From NCBI GenBank assembly GCA_013298715.1, contig JAAFIQ010000004.1, positions 124,001 to 188,000 on the forward strand: a stretch of 64,000 bases of DNA, in the 5' to 3' direction. A model generated the notes under the pieces. It had not been told where the DNA came from. It searched no databases and was given only the letters and a program-made list of their open reading frames with translations. Origin of the DNA: Bacteroidota bacterium. GTDB lineage: Bacteria > Bacteroidota > Bacteroidia > B-17B0 > Aurantibacillaceae. Shown piece by piece: positions 8,538-19,600 of the stretch. The first letter of the stretch is position 1. Each line of letters begins with the position of its first letter. Position numbers and translations under genes: made by a program.

Positions 8538-9155
8538 ATGAGCCTAAAATCTTTCGCGATAAGTATACTTTTAATTGTCGGATTTTCCTGTCAGAAAAGG
8601 CTGTTTGAGCATTTTGAAGTAAGAGGAAAATTGGTGCATTTTTTTACTGGGAAACCTATTAGTGGAATACCCGTTCGGTTAAATTTCGATGACGCTACTT
8701 CCGCTAAAAATAGTCAAGAAGGAGTTTTTTCTTACGGAACAATAAATTCAGACATTAACGGGAACTTTCATTTTCAAGGTCGAAAATCAAGGCGTAATAG
8801 CTATTATTTGCATCTGAACAATGAACCAGCACTTATGGAATTCGAAATTGATGGCAAAACAAAAGAATTAGGAAATGTAAAATTTGGTAGCCATACATTT
8901 ACCTGTAATTTACACATAGTTGGATTAAGTACAGATAAAATAGTTCTTTTCAATTTCCCTAGCGCAGCCATAAATACGTCACTAAGCGCCGGCACAGATA
9001 CTTTGATTCAAGGCACATTTACAGCAACGAGTGAATCTCATTTTAAATCAGTAAAAAACAGTTTTCCAATCAACTTAAAAATAGGTTCGGTAAACTCTTC
9101 AACTTTTTTTCCAATCACTAATACTGATAATATTAATGCCACTTTAAATTATTAA
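8538..9155 (+). CDS. Predicted lipoprotein with carboxypeptidase-regulatory-like domain
   Basis: A 205-residue protein starting 8 bases after ffh. The signal peptide ends VGFSC, giving a lipidated Cys18. Residues 27-100 (VRGKLVHFFTGKPISGIPVRL, then INGNFHFQG) look like the beta-sandwich found in TonB-dependent receptor plugs and peptidase tails, which often marks cell-surface proteins in Bacteroidota. The C-terminal 100 residues are Ser/Thr/Asn-rich beta. The exact role is unknown; it is probably read from the ffh transcript. Confidence 0.7.
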   Translation: MSLKSFAISILLIVGFSCQKRLFEHFEVRGKLVHFFTGKPISGIPVRLNFDDATSAKNSQEGVFSYGTINSDINGNFHFQGRKSRRNSYYLHLNNEPALMEFEIDGKTKELGNVKFGSHTFTCNLHIVGLSTDKIVLFNFPSAAINTSLSAGTDTLIQGTFTATSESHFKSVKNSFPINLKIGSVNSSTFFPITNTDNINATLNY

Positions 9156-9474
9156 TATTAAAATTAACATTTAATTTTTCGCCCTATCTCAAGCAGCATT
9201 GAAATTATTAAATAAATGCTTTAAGAAATTATAAATAAATTCGTTCAAACCGACTTTGAAATATTTGTGGATCCAACTTCATTCAAAAGAAAGGAAGATT
9301 GCTGAAGGTAAATCTATATAAAAAAATAAGGAAAAGAATAAAGTCAAGTTTAAACTGAAGTTATCCACTTAAAACTTTACATAGATATTTAATTATCTTT
9401 AACGTATTCAAACTCCGCCCTCCGTAATAAAAATTTTCTTATTATTTTGTTTTTAAAACGTATCTTTATACTTT
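9156..9474. other. 319-base gap with no clear gene
   Basis: AT-rich. A stretch at about 9236-9305 reads in one frame as KFVQTDFEIFVDPTSF before a stop, which could be the tail of a decayed gene. The last 30 bases contain a promoter-like TATCTTTA at 9461-9468, 6 bases before the next ATG. No RNA gene or repeat was recognised. Confidence 0.4.
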
Positions 9475-10212
9475 ATGCTGAAGTATGTTTTTAGAATAAT
9501 AAGTTGCCTTTTGGTTTTCACTTTTTCTTGCTTTGGCCAAGAGCAATCGTCCCCAAATTTAAAGAACAAACAAAATGCCTTATTTACAATTCGTTCGCAC
9601 GTGGGCATCCCTACTTCTATTAGTAGCAATGCTTTCCGCTTTTCATTTAAAGGGATTTATAATATTGATTTAAGCGTTAATTCTCGACTTTTAAACAATT
9701 TTGTGGTTGGCCTTGGTTACGAACGTTGCGAATTTAAACTAAACAAGGCAGAGTTTGTAAAATACCAAGCTCCGCAAAAACAAAATCAGAAACCAGGCAA
9801 TTTTTCTTTATCTTATGATACAAAATTGCGCATAAATAATTTATTTGTAAACATTGGTTACGATAAATTTAAAAAAGATAACATTTACCTTAACCTTTCC
9901 TTGCAAGCAGGAGTGAGTTTAAGTGAATATACCGATGGTATTCCAGACTCATCGCTATTTAATCAACCCTACCAATCTACCTTAATTTCCGGTCCTTACA
10001 TCCGCCCGTCTTCAAGTGCTAATTTTATTGTTAGTCCAAATTTAGCTTTTAACATTTTCTTTAATTACACCAACCTCCTAACGAACTTCGATCCAAGAGC
10101 TCCACGCATAAATCAATATAGTACTGTTAGAGATAAATCCAACAAACATGGAATTGGCTGGATAACTTTTGGCTTTGGTTTTAATGTTTTATTAGATAAA
10201 AAAAAGAAATAA
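9475..10212 (+). CDS. Predicted outer membrane beta-barrel-like protein
   Basis: A 245-residue protein with a signal peptide (hydrophobic 5-18, cleavage after CFGQ). The remainder alternates polar and aromatic residues in strand-sized blocks (NNFVVGLGYERCEFKL, NLFVNIGYDKF, ASLQAGVSL, FNIFFNYTNLL, GIGWITFGFGFNV), the pattern of a small outer-membrane barrel. No specific family is recognised. It is separated from the E1 dehydrogenase by 16 bases and may be co-transcribed with it. Confidence 0.65.
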   Translation: MLKYVFRIISCLLVFTFSCFGQEQSSPNLKNKQNALFTIRSHVGIPTSISSNAFRFSFKGIYNIDLSVNSRLLNNFVVGLGYERCEFKLNKAEFVKYQAPQKQNQKPGNFSLSYDTKLRINNLFVNIGYDKFKKDNIYLNLSLQAGVSLSEYTDGIPDSSLFNQPYQSTLISGPYIRPSSSANFIVSPNLAFNIFFNYTNLLTNFDPRAPRINQYSTVRDKSNKHGIGWITFGFGFNVLLDKKKK

Positions 10213-10228
10213 ATTTAGCGTTTTGATT

Positions 10229-12229
10229 ATGATGATTACCTCAGAAACACCAGTAAAATTTGATAGAAGAAAACACAAAGATGATATTTTACTCGCTCTT
10301 TATAAAAACATTTTAAAACCTCGTATGATTGAGGAAAAAATGTTGTTGCTGCTTCGCCAAGGCAAAATTGCAAAATGGTTTAGTGGTATTGGTCAAGAAG
10401 CTATCTCTGTAGGTGTTGCAACAGCCCTGAATACTGATGAGTATATTTTACCGATGCACCGTAATTTAGGCGTATTTACAACACGTGGTATTCCATTAAA
10501 CCGATTATTCTCGCAATTTCAAGGCAAACCAGGAGGCTTTACACAAGGTCGCGATAGAAGTTTTCACTTTGGTACTCAAGAATATAAAATTGTTGGCATG
10601 ATTTCTCACCTAGGTCCTCAATTAGGCGTGGCCGATGGAATTGCGTTAGCCAATAAAATAAAAAATGAACAAAAAGTTACTGCAGTTTTTAGTGGCGATG
10701 GTGGTGCTAGCGAAGGCGATTTTCACGAAAGTATTAATACGGCTGCCGTTTGGGACTTACCCGTAATTTTTATTATCGAAGCAAATGGCTACGGACTTAG
10801 CACGCCAAGCAGCGAACAATTTAGATGCAAATCGTTTGCCGATAAAGCAATCGGTTACGGCATTGAAGGAATTAGCATAGATGGTAACAATGTTTTAAAA
10901 GTTTACGAAACAATAAAAAATTTAGCCGAAGATATTCGTAAAAACCCACGCCCAGTTTTAGTTGAATGTGTAACTTTTAGAATGCGTGGCCACGAAGAAG
11001 CAAGCGGAACCAAATATGTACCTAAAGAATTGTTCGATTTATGGGGAAGAAAAGACCCTGTAAATAATTTTGAAAAATTTTTAATAAATGAAGGTGTTTT
11101 AACCGATGAGATTATTGAAAATTTGCGCACAGAAATAAAAAAAGAAATTGATAGTGGTTTAGAAATAACATTTACTGAAACATTACCACCACCTAATACA
11201 GAAAAAGAACTAAGTGAACTTTATAAACCATTTAATGCGCAAGATTCAAAACCTAAAAATGGTAATACAACAAATTTAAGATTAATTGATGCTATTAGTC
11301 AAGGTTTAAAACAAGCAATGGAAAAGCACGATAACCTTGTGCTTATGGGACAAGATATTGCTGAATACGGCGGCGTTTTTAAAATAACCGAAGGATTTGT
11401 AGAGCAATTTGGTAAGGCACGTGTGCGCAACACACCTTTATGCGAAAGCGCCATTTTAGGAACCGGTTTTGGTTTAAGCATCAATGGGCATAAAGCAATG
11501 GTAGAAATGCAATTCGCAGATTTTGTTAGTGAAGGAATAACACAAATAGTGAACAACTTAGCAAAAAGCCATTACCGTTGGGGCCAACATGCCGATGTGG
11601 TGGTGCGTATGCCAACAGGTGCTGCTGTTGCTGCAGGTCCTTTTCACAGCCAAAGCAACGAAGCTTGGTTTTTTAAAACACCTGGTTTAAAAATTGCTTA
11701 TCCGGCATTTCCAGCAGATGCAAAAGGACTGTTACTAACAGCATTTGAAGACCCAAACCCAATAATGTTTTTTGAACACAAAGCGCTTTACAGAAGCATT
11801 AGCGAAGATGTGCCAAACGATTACTACACCATACCATTTGGCAAAGCTAACGTTGTGCACAGTGGCGCTGAGGCTACAGTTGTAACTTACGGTTTAGGAG
11901 TACACTGGGCCTTAGAAATTGTAAAACAAGATAATTTGGATGTAGAAGTTATTGATTTAAGAACCCTTGCTCCACTTGATACAGAAACAATTTACAACTC
12001 AATTAAAAAAACCGGTAAAGCATTTGTGTTGCATGAAGATACTTTAACTGGCGGCATTGGTGGCGAATTAAGCGCTTTAATTACAGAACATTGTTTTGAA
12101 TATTTAGATGCACCAGTAATGCGCGAGGGCAGTTTAGATACACCAGTTCCTATGAATGCCGACTTAGAATTAAACTTTTTACCAAAGGAACGTTTTAAAG
12201 AAAAGTTGATGAAGTTGGTGAGTTATTGA
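10229..12229 (+). CDS. Fused E1 alpha/beta 2-oxo-acid dehydrogenase (2-oxoisovalerate-type)
   Basis: Thiamine-diphosphate E1 component with both subunits in one chain of about 666 residues, a fusion common in Bacteroidota. The alpha half (1-330) has SGIGQEAISVG, MHRNLGVF and the ThDP motif GDGGASEGDFHES with EANGYGLSTP. The beta half starts near 355 (RLIDAISQGLKQAMEKH) with MGQDIAEYGGVFK, the EMQFADF segment, and C-terminal LHEDTLTGGIGGE. It should decarboxylate branched-chain or related 2-oxo acids for an E2/E3 complex encoded elsewhere. ATG at 10229 or 10232 is preferred to the upstream TTG at 10223. Confidence 0.92.
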   Translation: MMITSETPVKFDRRKHKDDILLALYKNILKPRMIEEKMLLLLRQGKIAKWFSGIGQEAISVGVATALNTDEYILPMHRNLGVFTTRGIPLNRLFSQFQGKPGGFTQGRDRSFHFGTQEYKIVGMISHLGPQLGVADGIALANKIKNEQKVTAVFSGDGGASEGDFHESINTAAVWDLPVIFIIEANGYGLSTPSSEQFRCKSFADKAIGYGIEGISIDGNNVLKVYETIKNLAEDIRKNPRPVLVECVTFRMRGHEEASGTKYVPKELFDLWGRKDPVNNFEKFLINEGVLTDEIIENLRTEIKKEIDSGLEITFTETLPPPNTEKELSELYKPFNAQDSKPKNGNTTNLRLIDAISQGLKQAMEKHDNLVLMGQDIAEYGGVFKITEGFVEQFGKARVRNTPLCESAILGTGFGLSINGHKAMVEMQFADFVSEGITQIVNNLAKSHYRWGQHADVVVRMPTGAAVAAGPFHSQSNEAWFFKTPGLKIAYPAFPADAKGLLLTAFEDPNPIMFFEHKALYRSISEDVPNDYYTIPFGKANVVHSGAEATVVTYGLGVHWALEIVKQDNLDVEVIDLRTLAPLDTETIYNSIKKTGKAFVLHEDTLTGGIGGELSALITEHCFEYLDAPVMREGSLDTPVPMNADLELNFLPKERFKEKLMKLVSY

Positions 12230-12328
12230 TTGAATAAATTAGTTCGGTTACGCTCAGAAAATATTAAAAAACTTTAATTTTTTTAGAACAAAACTTCTTT
12301 TACAAATAAACAAATTGGCTATTAAAAA

Positions 12329-12916
12329 ATGACACCTAAAGAAATAGAAAAATATAAAAAATATATTTCTGATGTAAAGCGTGCGCTAGCTGCAGAAAAA
12401 CGAAAATTCGGGTTCTACCACGATGGTAGAGGTATGCGCTACTATCCACCAAAAGCATACATAAAATTAAAAGATTATAAAGGAGGACTCTCCTACTTTA
12501 AATGGTTTGCGAAAAATTTCCCAGATGATATGGGATACCCAGACTTTTTATTAGAATGGACATTTATTTTGTTTGTAACAAATAATTTAAGAAACGCTGA
12601 ACAAAAAGCTTTTGAAACGTTCTGTGCAAACACTTATTTGTTTGATAAATTTTTTGATCGTCCTATCATCCATATAGATAAATATGAATTTTCAAACATA
12701 CAAAATCCAAGTTATGCAGCTTCTATCGAATACTCTTATCAGCAAGTCGATTTTAAAGAATTTGGAGAATGGTTAACTCACTATTTACAATCAGAAAAAT
12801 TCAAACAATTAAGTTCTAAATTTATCGAACTTCAAAAAAGAATTAAGTATGAGAAGAACTCCGATTTGAGAAGCGCTCTAATTAACGAAAGCTGGCAACT
12901 TTCAGATGAGGCTTAA
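12329..12916 (+). CDS. Hypothetical protein, helical
   Basis: A 195-residue cytoplasmic protein with an ATG start in an A-rich context. It is rich in Lys, Phe and Tyr; the segments AYIKLKDYKGGLSYFKWFAKNFPDD and FILFVTNNLRNAEQKAFETF resemble TPR-like helical pairs, but no repeat is firm. There is no signal or membrane segment. It stands alone between the E1 dehydrogenase and ruvA with about 100 bases on either side. Confidence 0.6.
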   Translation: MTPKEIEKYKKYISDVKRALAAEKRKFGFYHDGRGMRYYPPKAYIKLKDYKGGLSYFKWFAKNFPDDMGYPDFLLEWTFILFVTNNLRNAEQKAFETFCANTYLFDKFFDRPIIHIDKYEFSNIQNPSYAASIEYSYQQVDFKEFGEWLTHYLQSEKFKQLSSKFIELQKRIKYEKNSDLRSALINESWQLSDEA

Positions 12917-13011
12917 ATCAATTGGTGAAAATTTAATTCCTTAAAAAAACAAGTAAATTTTCAAAAAAAATCTCATTCAAAAGCTAATTTTTCACTATCT
13001 TTAAAGGCTTT

Positions 13012-13605
13012 ATGATTAATTACGTATCGGGTACTATAAACTCCCTGAATCCTGCTTTTGCTGTTATTGATTGTAACGGTATTGGTTATGGTCTTTACAT
13101 TTCTTTATCAACTTATACCTCTATACAAACAAGTACCAGCACAAAATTGTTTACAGAAAGCGTTTATATTCGTGATGATAACCCAAAACATTATGGTTTT
13201 GCCACTGAGGACGAACGCGAACTTTTCAGAAAATTAATCTCTGTTAGCGGTGTTGGTGGAGCGAGTGCTTTACTTATGTTATCAAGCCTCAGTCCAGCAG
13301 AAATTGCAGGCGCAATAAACACTGCCAATGTAGTAATGCTTAAAAGTATAAAAGGCATAGGAGATAAAACCGCCCAGCGTATTGTAGTTGACCTAAAAGG
13401 CAAGCTAGGAAAGCATGAAGGGGGAATTTCGCAAATTTTAACAACTTCATACAATAAAAATAAAGAAGAGGCGTTATTGGCATTAACCACGCTCGGTTTC
13501 CCTAAACAATCTGCTGAAAAGGCTATTGAAAAAGCCATAAAGCAACAAGGTTTAAGCACCGATAACGTTGAAAATTTGATAAAACAGGCATTAAAAAACT
13601 TTTAA
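13012..13605 (+). CDS. ruvA: Holliday junction branch migration protein RuvA
   Basis: DNA-binding subunit of the RuvAB branch-migration complex in recombinational repair. The 197-residue protein has the N-terminal OB fold (1-65, MINYVSGTI..FAVIDCNGIGYGL), the helix-hairpin-helix region with SVSGVGGASALLML (near 80) and KGIGDKTAQRIVVDLKGKLG (near 115), and a C-terminal domain III that contacts RuvB (EALLALTTLGF). A promoter-like TATCTTTA at 12996-13003 ends 8 bases before the ATG. sprA follows 19 bases downstream, a conserved order in this phylum. Confidence 0.96.
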   Translation: MINYVSGTINSLNPAFAVIDCNGIGYGLYISLSTYTSIQTSTSTKLFTESVYIRDDNPKHYGFATEDERELFRKLISVSGVGGASALLMLSSLSPAEIAGAINTANVVMLKSIKGIGDKTAQRIVVDLKGKLGKHEGGISQILTTSYNKNKEEALLALTTLGFPKQSAEKAIEKAIKQQGLSTDNVENLIKQALKNF

Positions 13606-13624
13606 TAACTACTAAAACTTCCCA

Positions 13625-16600
13625 TTGCGCACCAATAGTATCATAAATTTTGTAATAGTATCTGCCACAACAGCATGTTTAATGGGTGTAGTTACTAAAA
13701 AAAGTGATAATTTATATCAACCTGAATCTTATAATTTCTCGAACACACAAAAGGAAACAAATTTAGTTTTACCAATCGATTCTCCTACTACAGACCCTTT
13801 ACTGTATAACTTTAAAGATAATACTGGGAAACCGCCTATTTATGACCCAAAAAGTAAATTGTACCTCGAAAATCCTTCAAACATAAAAACCGAAACTGAG
13901 TATAACCCTAAAACTGGGCAATACGATGTAAAACAAAAAATGGGGGATATGGATTACCGCCCAGAAACCTATATGAACATGAAGGAATACAAAGACTACA
14001 TGTTTAAAAAACAAATGCGAGAATACTGGCGTTCACGTGTGGCTGCCGATGAGTTGAACGAAAAACCACGTAAAGGAATGATTCCGAAAATGCAGGTTCA
14101 AAGCGAGTTATTTGATAGAATTTTTGGAGGAAACACAGTAGATATTAAACCAACCGGAACCGCAGAGCTAATTTTTGGATTGAATAGAAATAAAAACCTC
14201 AATCCTGCAATACCGCAACGTCAACAAAGGATAACGAATTTTGATTTTAACATGCGTATTCAATTAAACTTAATCGGTAAAATTGGTGATAAGCTCAGAG
14301 TAACAACTAATTACAATACCGAAGCAAGTTTTGATTGGGAAAATCAAGTAAAATTAGATTATACAGGATACGAAGACGAAATTTTAAAAAAGATAGAAGC
14401 TGGTAATGTGGCATTACCTTTAAATAGTACCTTAATAAGTGGTAGCCAAACATTATTTGGTTTTAAAACCGAAATGCAATTTGGAAGATTACGTGCCACC
14501 ACTGTTTTCTCACAACAACGCGGTAAAAAACAAGAAGTAACTGTACAAGGCGGCGCTCAAACCCAAAATTTTAGCGTGAATGGGGATATGTACGAACAAA
14601 ACAAACACTTCTTTTTAGGACATTATTTTAGAGATAATTACGATCAATGGATGAGCACTTTGCCAGTGATTAATACGCCAATTGTAATTACTAAAGTAGA
14701 GGTTTACATTTTGAATTCAAACGGAAATGCAGAGCAAACCCGTAACGTTGTGGCTTTTCAAGATTTAGGTGAGAATATTAGAACGGTGCAAAAAGAAACT
14801 AAAGATTTATTAGCAATTACACCATCTTCGTTAGCAATTGCCGATAATGATGTTGATAGCGTACCATTCAATGATGCCAATACGTTGTATGGTATTATGA
14901 CTGCTACAAACGGCGGTCTTCTTGCAGCAAGAAGTTTATCAAATGTATCTACACTTGCTAGTAATTTTCCTGGCGGAATTGCTGGAACTAATTTAAACAA
15001 TTCAGGCGGCAACTACATGGATGCCTCTCGCGATTATAACATTATTCAAAACGCACGTCGTTTAAATGCCAGTGAGTTTTTCTTTAATCCTCGTACTGGT
15101 TTTATTTCTTTAAATCAACAATTAAATAATGAGCAAGCCCTAGCAGTTTCATACCAATACACCTATCGCGGAAAAACGTATCAAGTTGGTGAATTCAGCG
15201 ATCAAGTGCCAGAAAATGACAAAATTTTGGTATGTAAATTATTAAAATCAGTTTCTGTAAACGTATTTCACCAAATGTGGAAACTTATGATGAAAAACGT
15301 TTATGCAATTGGCGCTTATAACCTAAACGCTCAAGATTTTAAATTAGATATTTTTTATAATAATATTGAAACTGGTATCGATGTGCCTTATATTCCATTT
15401 GGTAAAATTAACGGTGTACAATTATTAAACGTATTAGAATGTGATAAAGTAAATGTGAATGGCGATAGAGGACAAGATGGAATTTATGACTTCTTTAAAG
15501 ATTACACAATTGCCCCTAACAACGGCCGCGTGTACTTACCAACAATTGAACCATTTGGTAGAAGTATGCAAAAGAAATTTGAGTCGCCAACAGATTTCCC
15601 TGGAGCTAATAAATATTTGTTTACTGAGCTTTACGATTCTACCAGAACAGCCGCCTCCTTTATTCAAAATAAAAACAGGTATAAAATTAAAGGCTCTTAC
15701 CGCTCAGCCTCGGGGTCTGAAATTGCTTTAAACGCACTTAACATTCCGCAAGGCGCAGTGGTTGTTACGGCTAACGGTATGCCTTTGGTTGAAAATGCGG
15801 ATTATACCGTAGATTATACCTTAGGTAGAGTAAAAATAATTAACGAAGGAATTTTAAATTCAGGTGCGCAAGTAAAAGTGAGTTTAGAAAGTAATAGTTT
15901 ATTTAACGTACAGCAAAAGAGTTTAATTGGTACACGCCTCGATTTCAAAGCAGGAAGAAACTTAACCTTAGGCGGAACATTTTTACGATTTAACGAACGA
16001 CCAATTACTCAAAAAGTAAATAATGGTGAAGAGCCAGTAAGTAACATCGTAGCAGGTATAGATTTTAACTACAAAACCGATGTACCAGTTCTTACAACCA
16101 TTTTAGATAAACTACCATTTTATAGCACAAAAGAAATGAGTAGCATAACCATGCGCGGTGAATATGCACGCCTATTCCCAGGAAATGCACGTGCTATTAG
16201 AGAGAATGGTGGCAATTCCTACGTAGATGATTTTGAAGGATCAGTTTCTTTAATAGATGTAAGAAATCCAAATGGATGGTTTTTAGCTAGTGTTCCGCAA
16301 GGGCAATCCCGCTTGTTTCCTGAAGCGTCAGAAACAAATACTTTTACAACTGGCTTAAACCGTGCGCGTTTTAATTGGTACACAATCGATCCAATGTTTA
16401 CACGTACACAAGGACAAAACACAACACCAGGTTATTACGACAATCAAGTTTTCTCTAATAACATGTGGCGCCAGGTGTTTGAAACAGAATTGTTCCCAGG
16501 TAAAAATCCACCAAATGGGCAACAAGTAATTTTACCTTTATTAGATTTAGCCTTCTATCCAACCGAACGTGGGCAGTATAATTACGATGTGCTGCCAACA

Positions 16601-19600
16601 TCTCGCTCAGCAGGTATTAATCAAGATGGCTTTTTAAATAATCCACGTAGCCGCTGGGGCGGTATTATGCGTAGGTTAGAAACCAATGACTTTCAAGCCG
16701 CCAACGTAGAGTACATTCAGTTTTGGTTAATGGATCCTTATAACGAAGATTACGACGTTGCAACGCACCCCGACTTTGATAAAAACAAATTACCAAGTGG
16801 CGAACTATATATTAATATCGGTAATATTTCAGAAGATATTTTGAAAGACGGCCGCATGGGTTATGAGAATGGGATAAGAGGCACCAGCAATACAACAAAT
16901 AATTTACCAATTGAAGAAACCAATGTAGCAACTGTACCTTTATTACCGCCTACCGTTAACGCCTTTTCGCAAGACCCTAACGATAGGCCGTTTCAAGATG
17001 TTGGTTACGATGGTTGGGATAATGAAAAAGAAAAAGTTAGAGCACAAAAACAAATTAGTGATTTAAATGCGGGGAGTTTTAATTTATCATCAAAGGCAAA
17101 TCAAGCTTTCTTAAATGACCCTTCGAGCGACGATTACATATTTTTTAGAGATGACCGATTTGATAATGATAAACTGTTAACACTTGATCGCTACGCAAAA
17201 TACAACAATCCGCAAGGTAACTCACCAACCGAAGCACAGTACCAAAATGCAAATCCTAATGGAGGTAACTACCCTACTGGCGCTACAACCATTCCTAACA
17301 TTGAAGATATTAACAGAGATAACACCTTAAGCGAAACTGAAAATTACTACCAGTATAAAATTAGTATTTCGCCACAAGATATTAAACCAAGCGCAGTTGG
17401 AGTAAATTATTTAGTTGATGCGTTTGATGGTACCGCTGATTTTGGAGGAATAAATAAAACAGTGAAATGGTATCAATTTAAAATTCCTGTAAATCAGTTT
17501 GAAAGTGCGGTTGGTAACATTCAAGGCTTTAACTCCATCCGTTTTATGCGTGTATTTGTAAGAGGCTTTGATAGACCGGTGGTTCTGCGCATGGCCCGCT
17601 TTGAATTAGTGCGTAGCGATTGGAGAAGATACGAATACGATTTATCTAAATCAGGAGAATACATTGTTACAGATGATAAATCAACTTCGTTTGATGTAAG
17701 TGCCGTTAACTTGCAAGAAAACGGAACCAAATCGCCTGTAAATTATGTAATGCCACCCGATATTCAGCAAGTACAAAATGTACAAACTACAAACTTGGTG
17801 TTGCAAAATGAGCAAGCCTTGCAAATGCGTGTTTGTAATTTAAAAGATGGCGATAGCAGAGCAATCTTTAAAAATGTAGAGTTAGATACACGTATGTTCA
17901 AAAATATAAAAATGAATGTACACGCCGAAAAGTTAAACAACATTCCTTTAAATGATGGCGACTTAACTTTATTTTTTAGAGTTGGTACCGATTACAACAA
18001 TAATTTTTATGAATATGAAGTCCCTTTAAAATTAACCCCAAAAGGTACTTATGACCCAAATAATACGAGTGACAGACTTGCAGTTTGGCCTGCCGAAAAC
18101 GAGGTTAACTTTAAGCGTGATGATGTTACCGATTTAAGAGCTAAACGCAACGCAAAGTTTGGTTATTTTAGCTCACTCAACACATACACACAGCCTTATA
18201 CTGAAGCATATAACGGTTATAGTATGACAATTGTTGGTAACCCTAATTTAGGTACTATTAAATCAGTAATGGTTGGTATACGAAACACCAAAGGAACTGA
18301 TAACTTAGCGCATTGTGTAGAAGTTTGGGTGAATGAATTACGCCTTACAGACTTTGATAACGAGGGTGGATGGGCTACTACAGGCCAATTACAAGCCAAG
18401 TTAGCTGATTTAGGAACCGTTTCACTAGCTGGGACTTATAGTACACCGTTTTGGGGAAGTGTAGAAAAGAAAATTAACGAGCGTGCCAAAGAAACAGTGG
18501 CGGTTTGGGATGTAAGTACAAATATTAATGCTGGCAAATTTTTCCCGGCCAGCTGGAAAGTAACCTTGCCTGTATTTTATAATTTTGGTCAGTCAATTAT
18601 TACACCACTTTTCAATCCAATCGATCCTGACATACGAATGACGGATTTTAATGATAATAAAGATATTGCTGATGATCAAAAAAACAAAATAAAAGATGAG
18701 GTATTGGATTTAACAGAGCGTAAAGGATTTAATTTATCTAACGTTAGAATTGATGGCTTTAAACGAAAAAAAGCAAAACCAATGCCTTGGGATTTAAGCA
18801 ACTTTAACTTTACTTATGCCTACAGCGAAATAAATAAACGCAATACAAACATAGAATTTAATGGTGTAAGGCAATACAGAGGTAATGTTACTTATGGCTT
18901 TAATATTCAAAAACCGTTTACAATTAAACCATTTAGTAAAATGAAAATTTTTGAAAATAAATGGTTTGCGTTAATCCGTGATTTTAATTTACAGTTAATG
19001 CCTAATGCCTTTGGTGCATCTTTGGATTTAAACAGAACATTTAATGATTTAAAAAACCGTGATATTACAGGATACTACCAAGGCTCAACGGCGTTTACCA
19101 GTCCGATTTTAATAAATAAAAACTTTTTAATCAATCGTAATTACAATTTACGCTGGGATTTTAACAAAGCAATTAAATTAACTTACCAAGCAGGTAACGA
19201 TGGGCGTGTGCTTGAACCACAAGGTTATACAGGCAAATTACAAAGAGAAACCAGAGATACCGTTATTCAAAATTTATTAAAAGGCGGAGATAATATCCAA
19301 TACAGACAACAATACAACGTAGATGTAAACTTGCCATTGAGTAAAATTCCTATTTTAGACTTTGTAACTGCTACTTACCGTTATGGTGGCACTTATACTT
19401 GGAACCGAAGGCCATTTGCTGCGGTAGACTCAATTGGTAATACCATACAAAATACGAATACACATCAAATTACAGGAAATTTTAATTTAACACAATTGTA
19501 CAATAAAGTACCTTATTTAAAACGCGTTAATTCAGGGCAAAAGAAACAACCACAATCCAATACATTAACCGACGCCGGTAAACCAAAAAAAGGCAAAGAT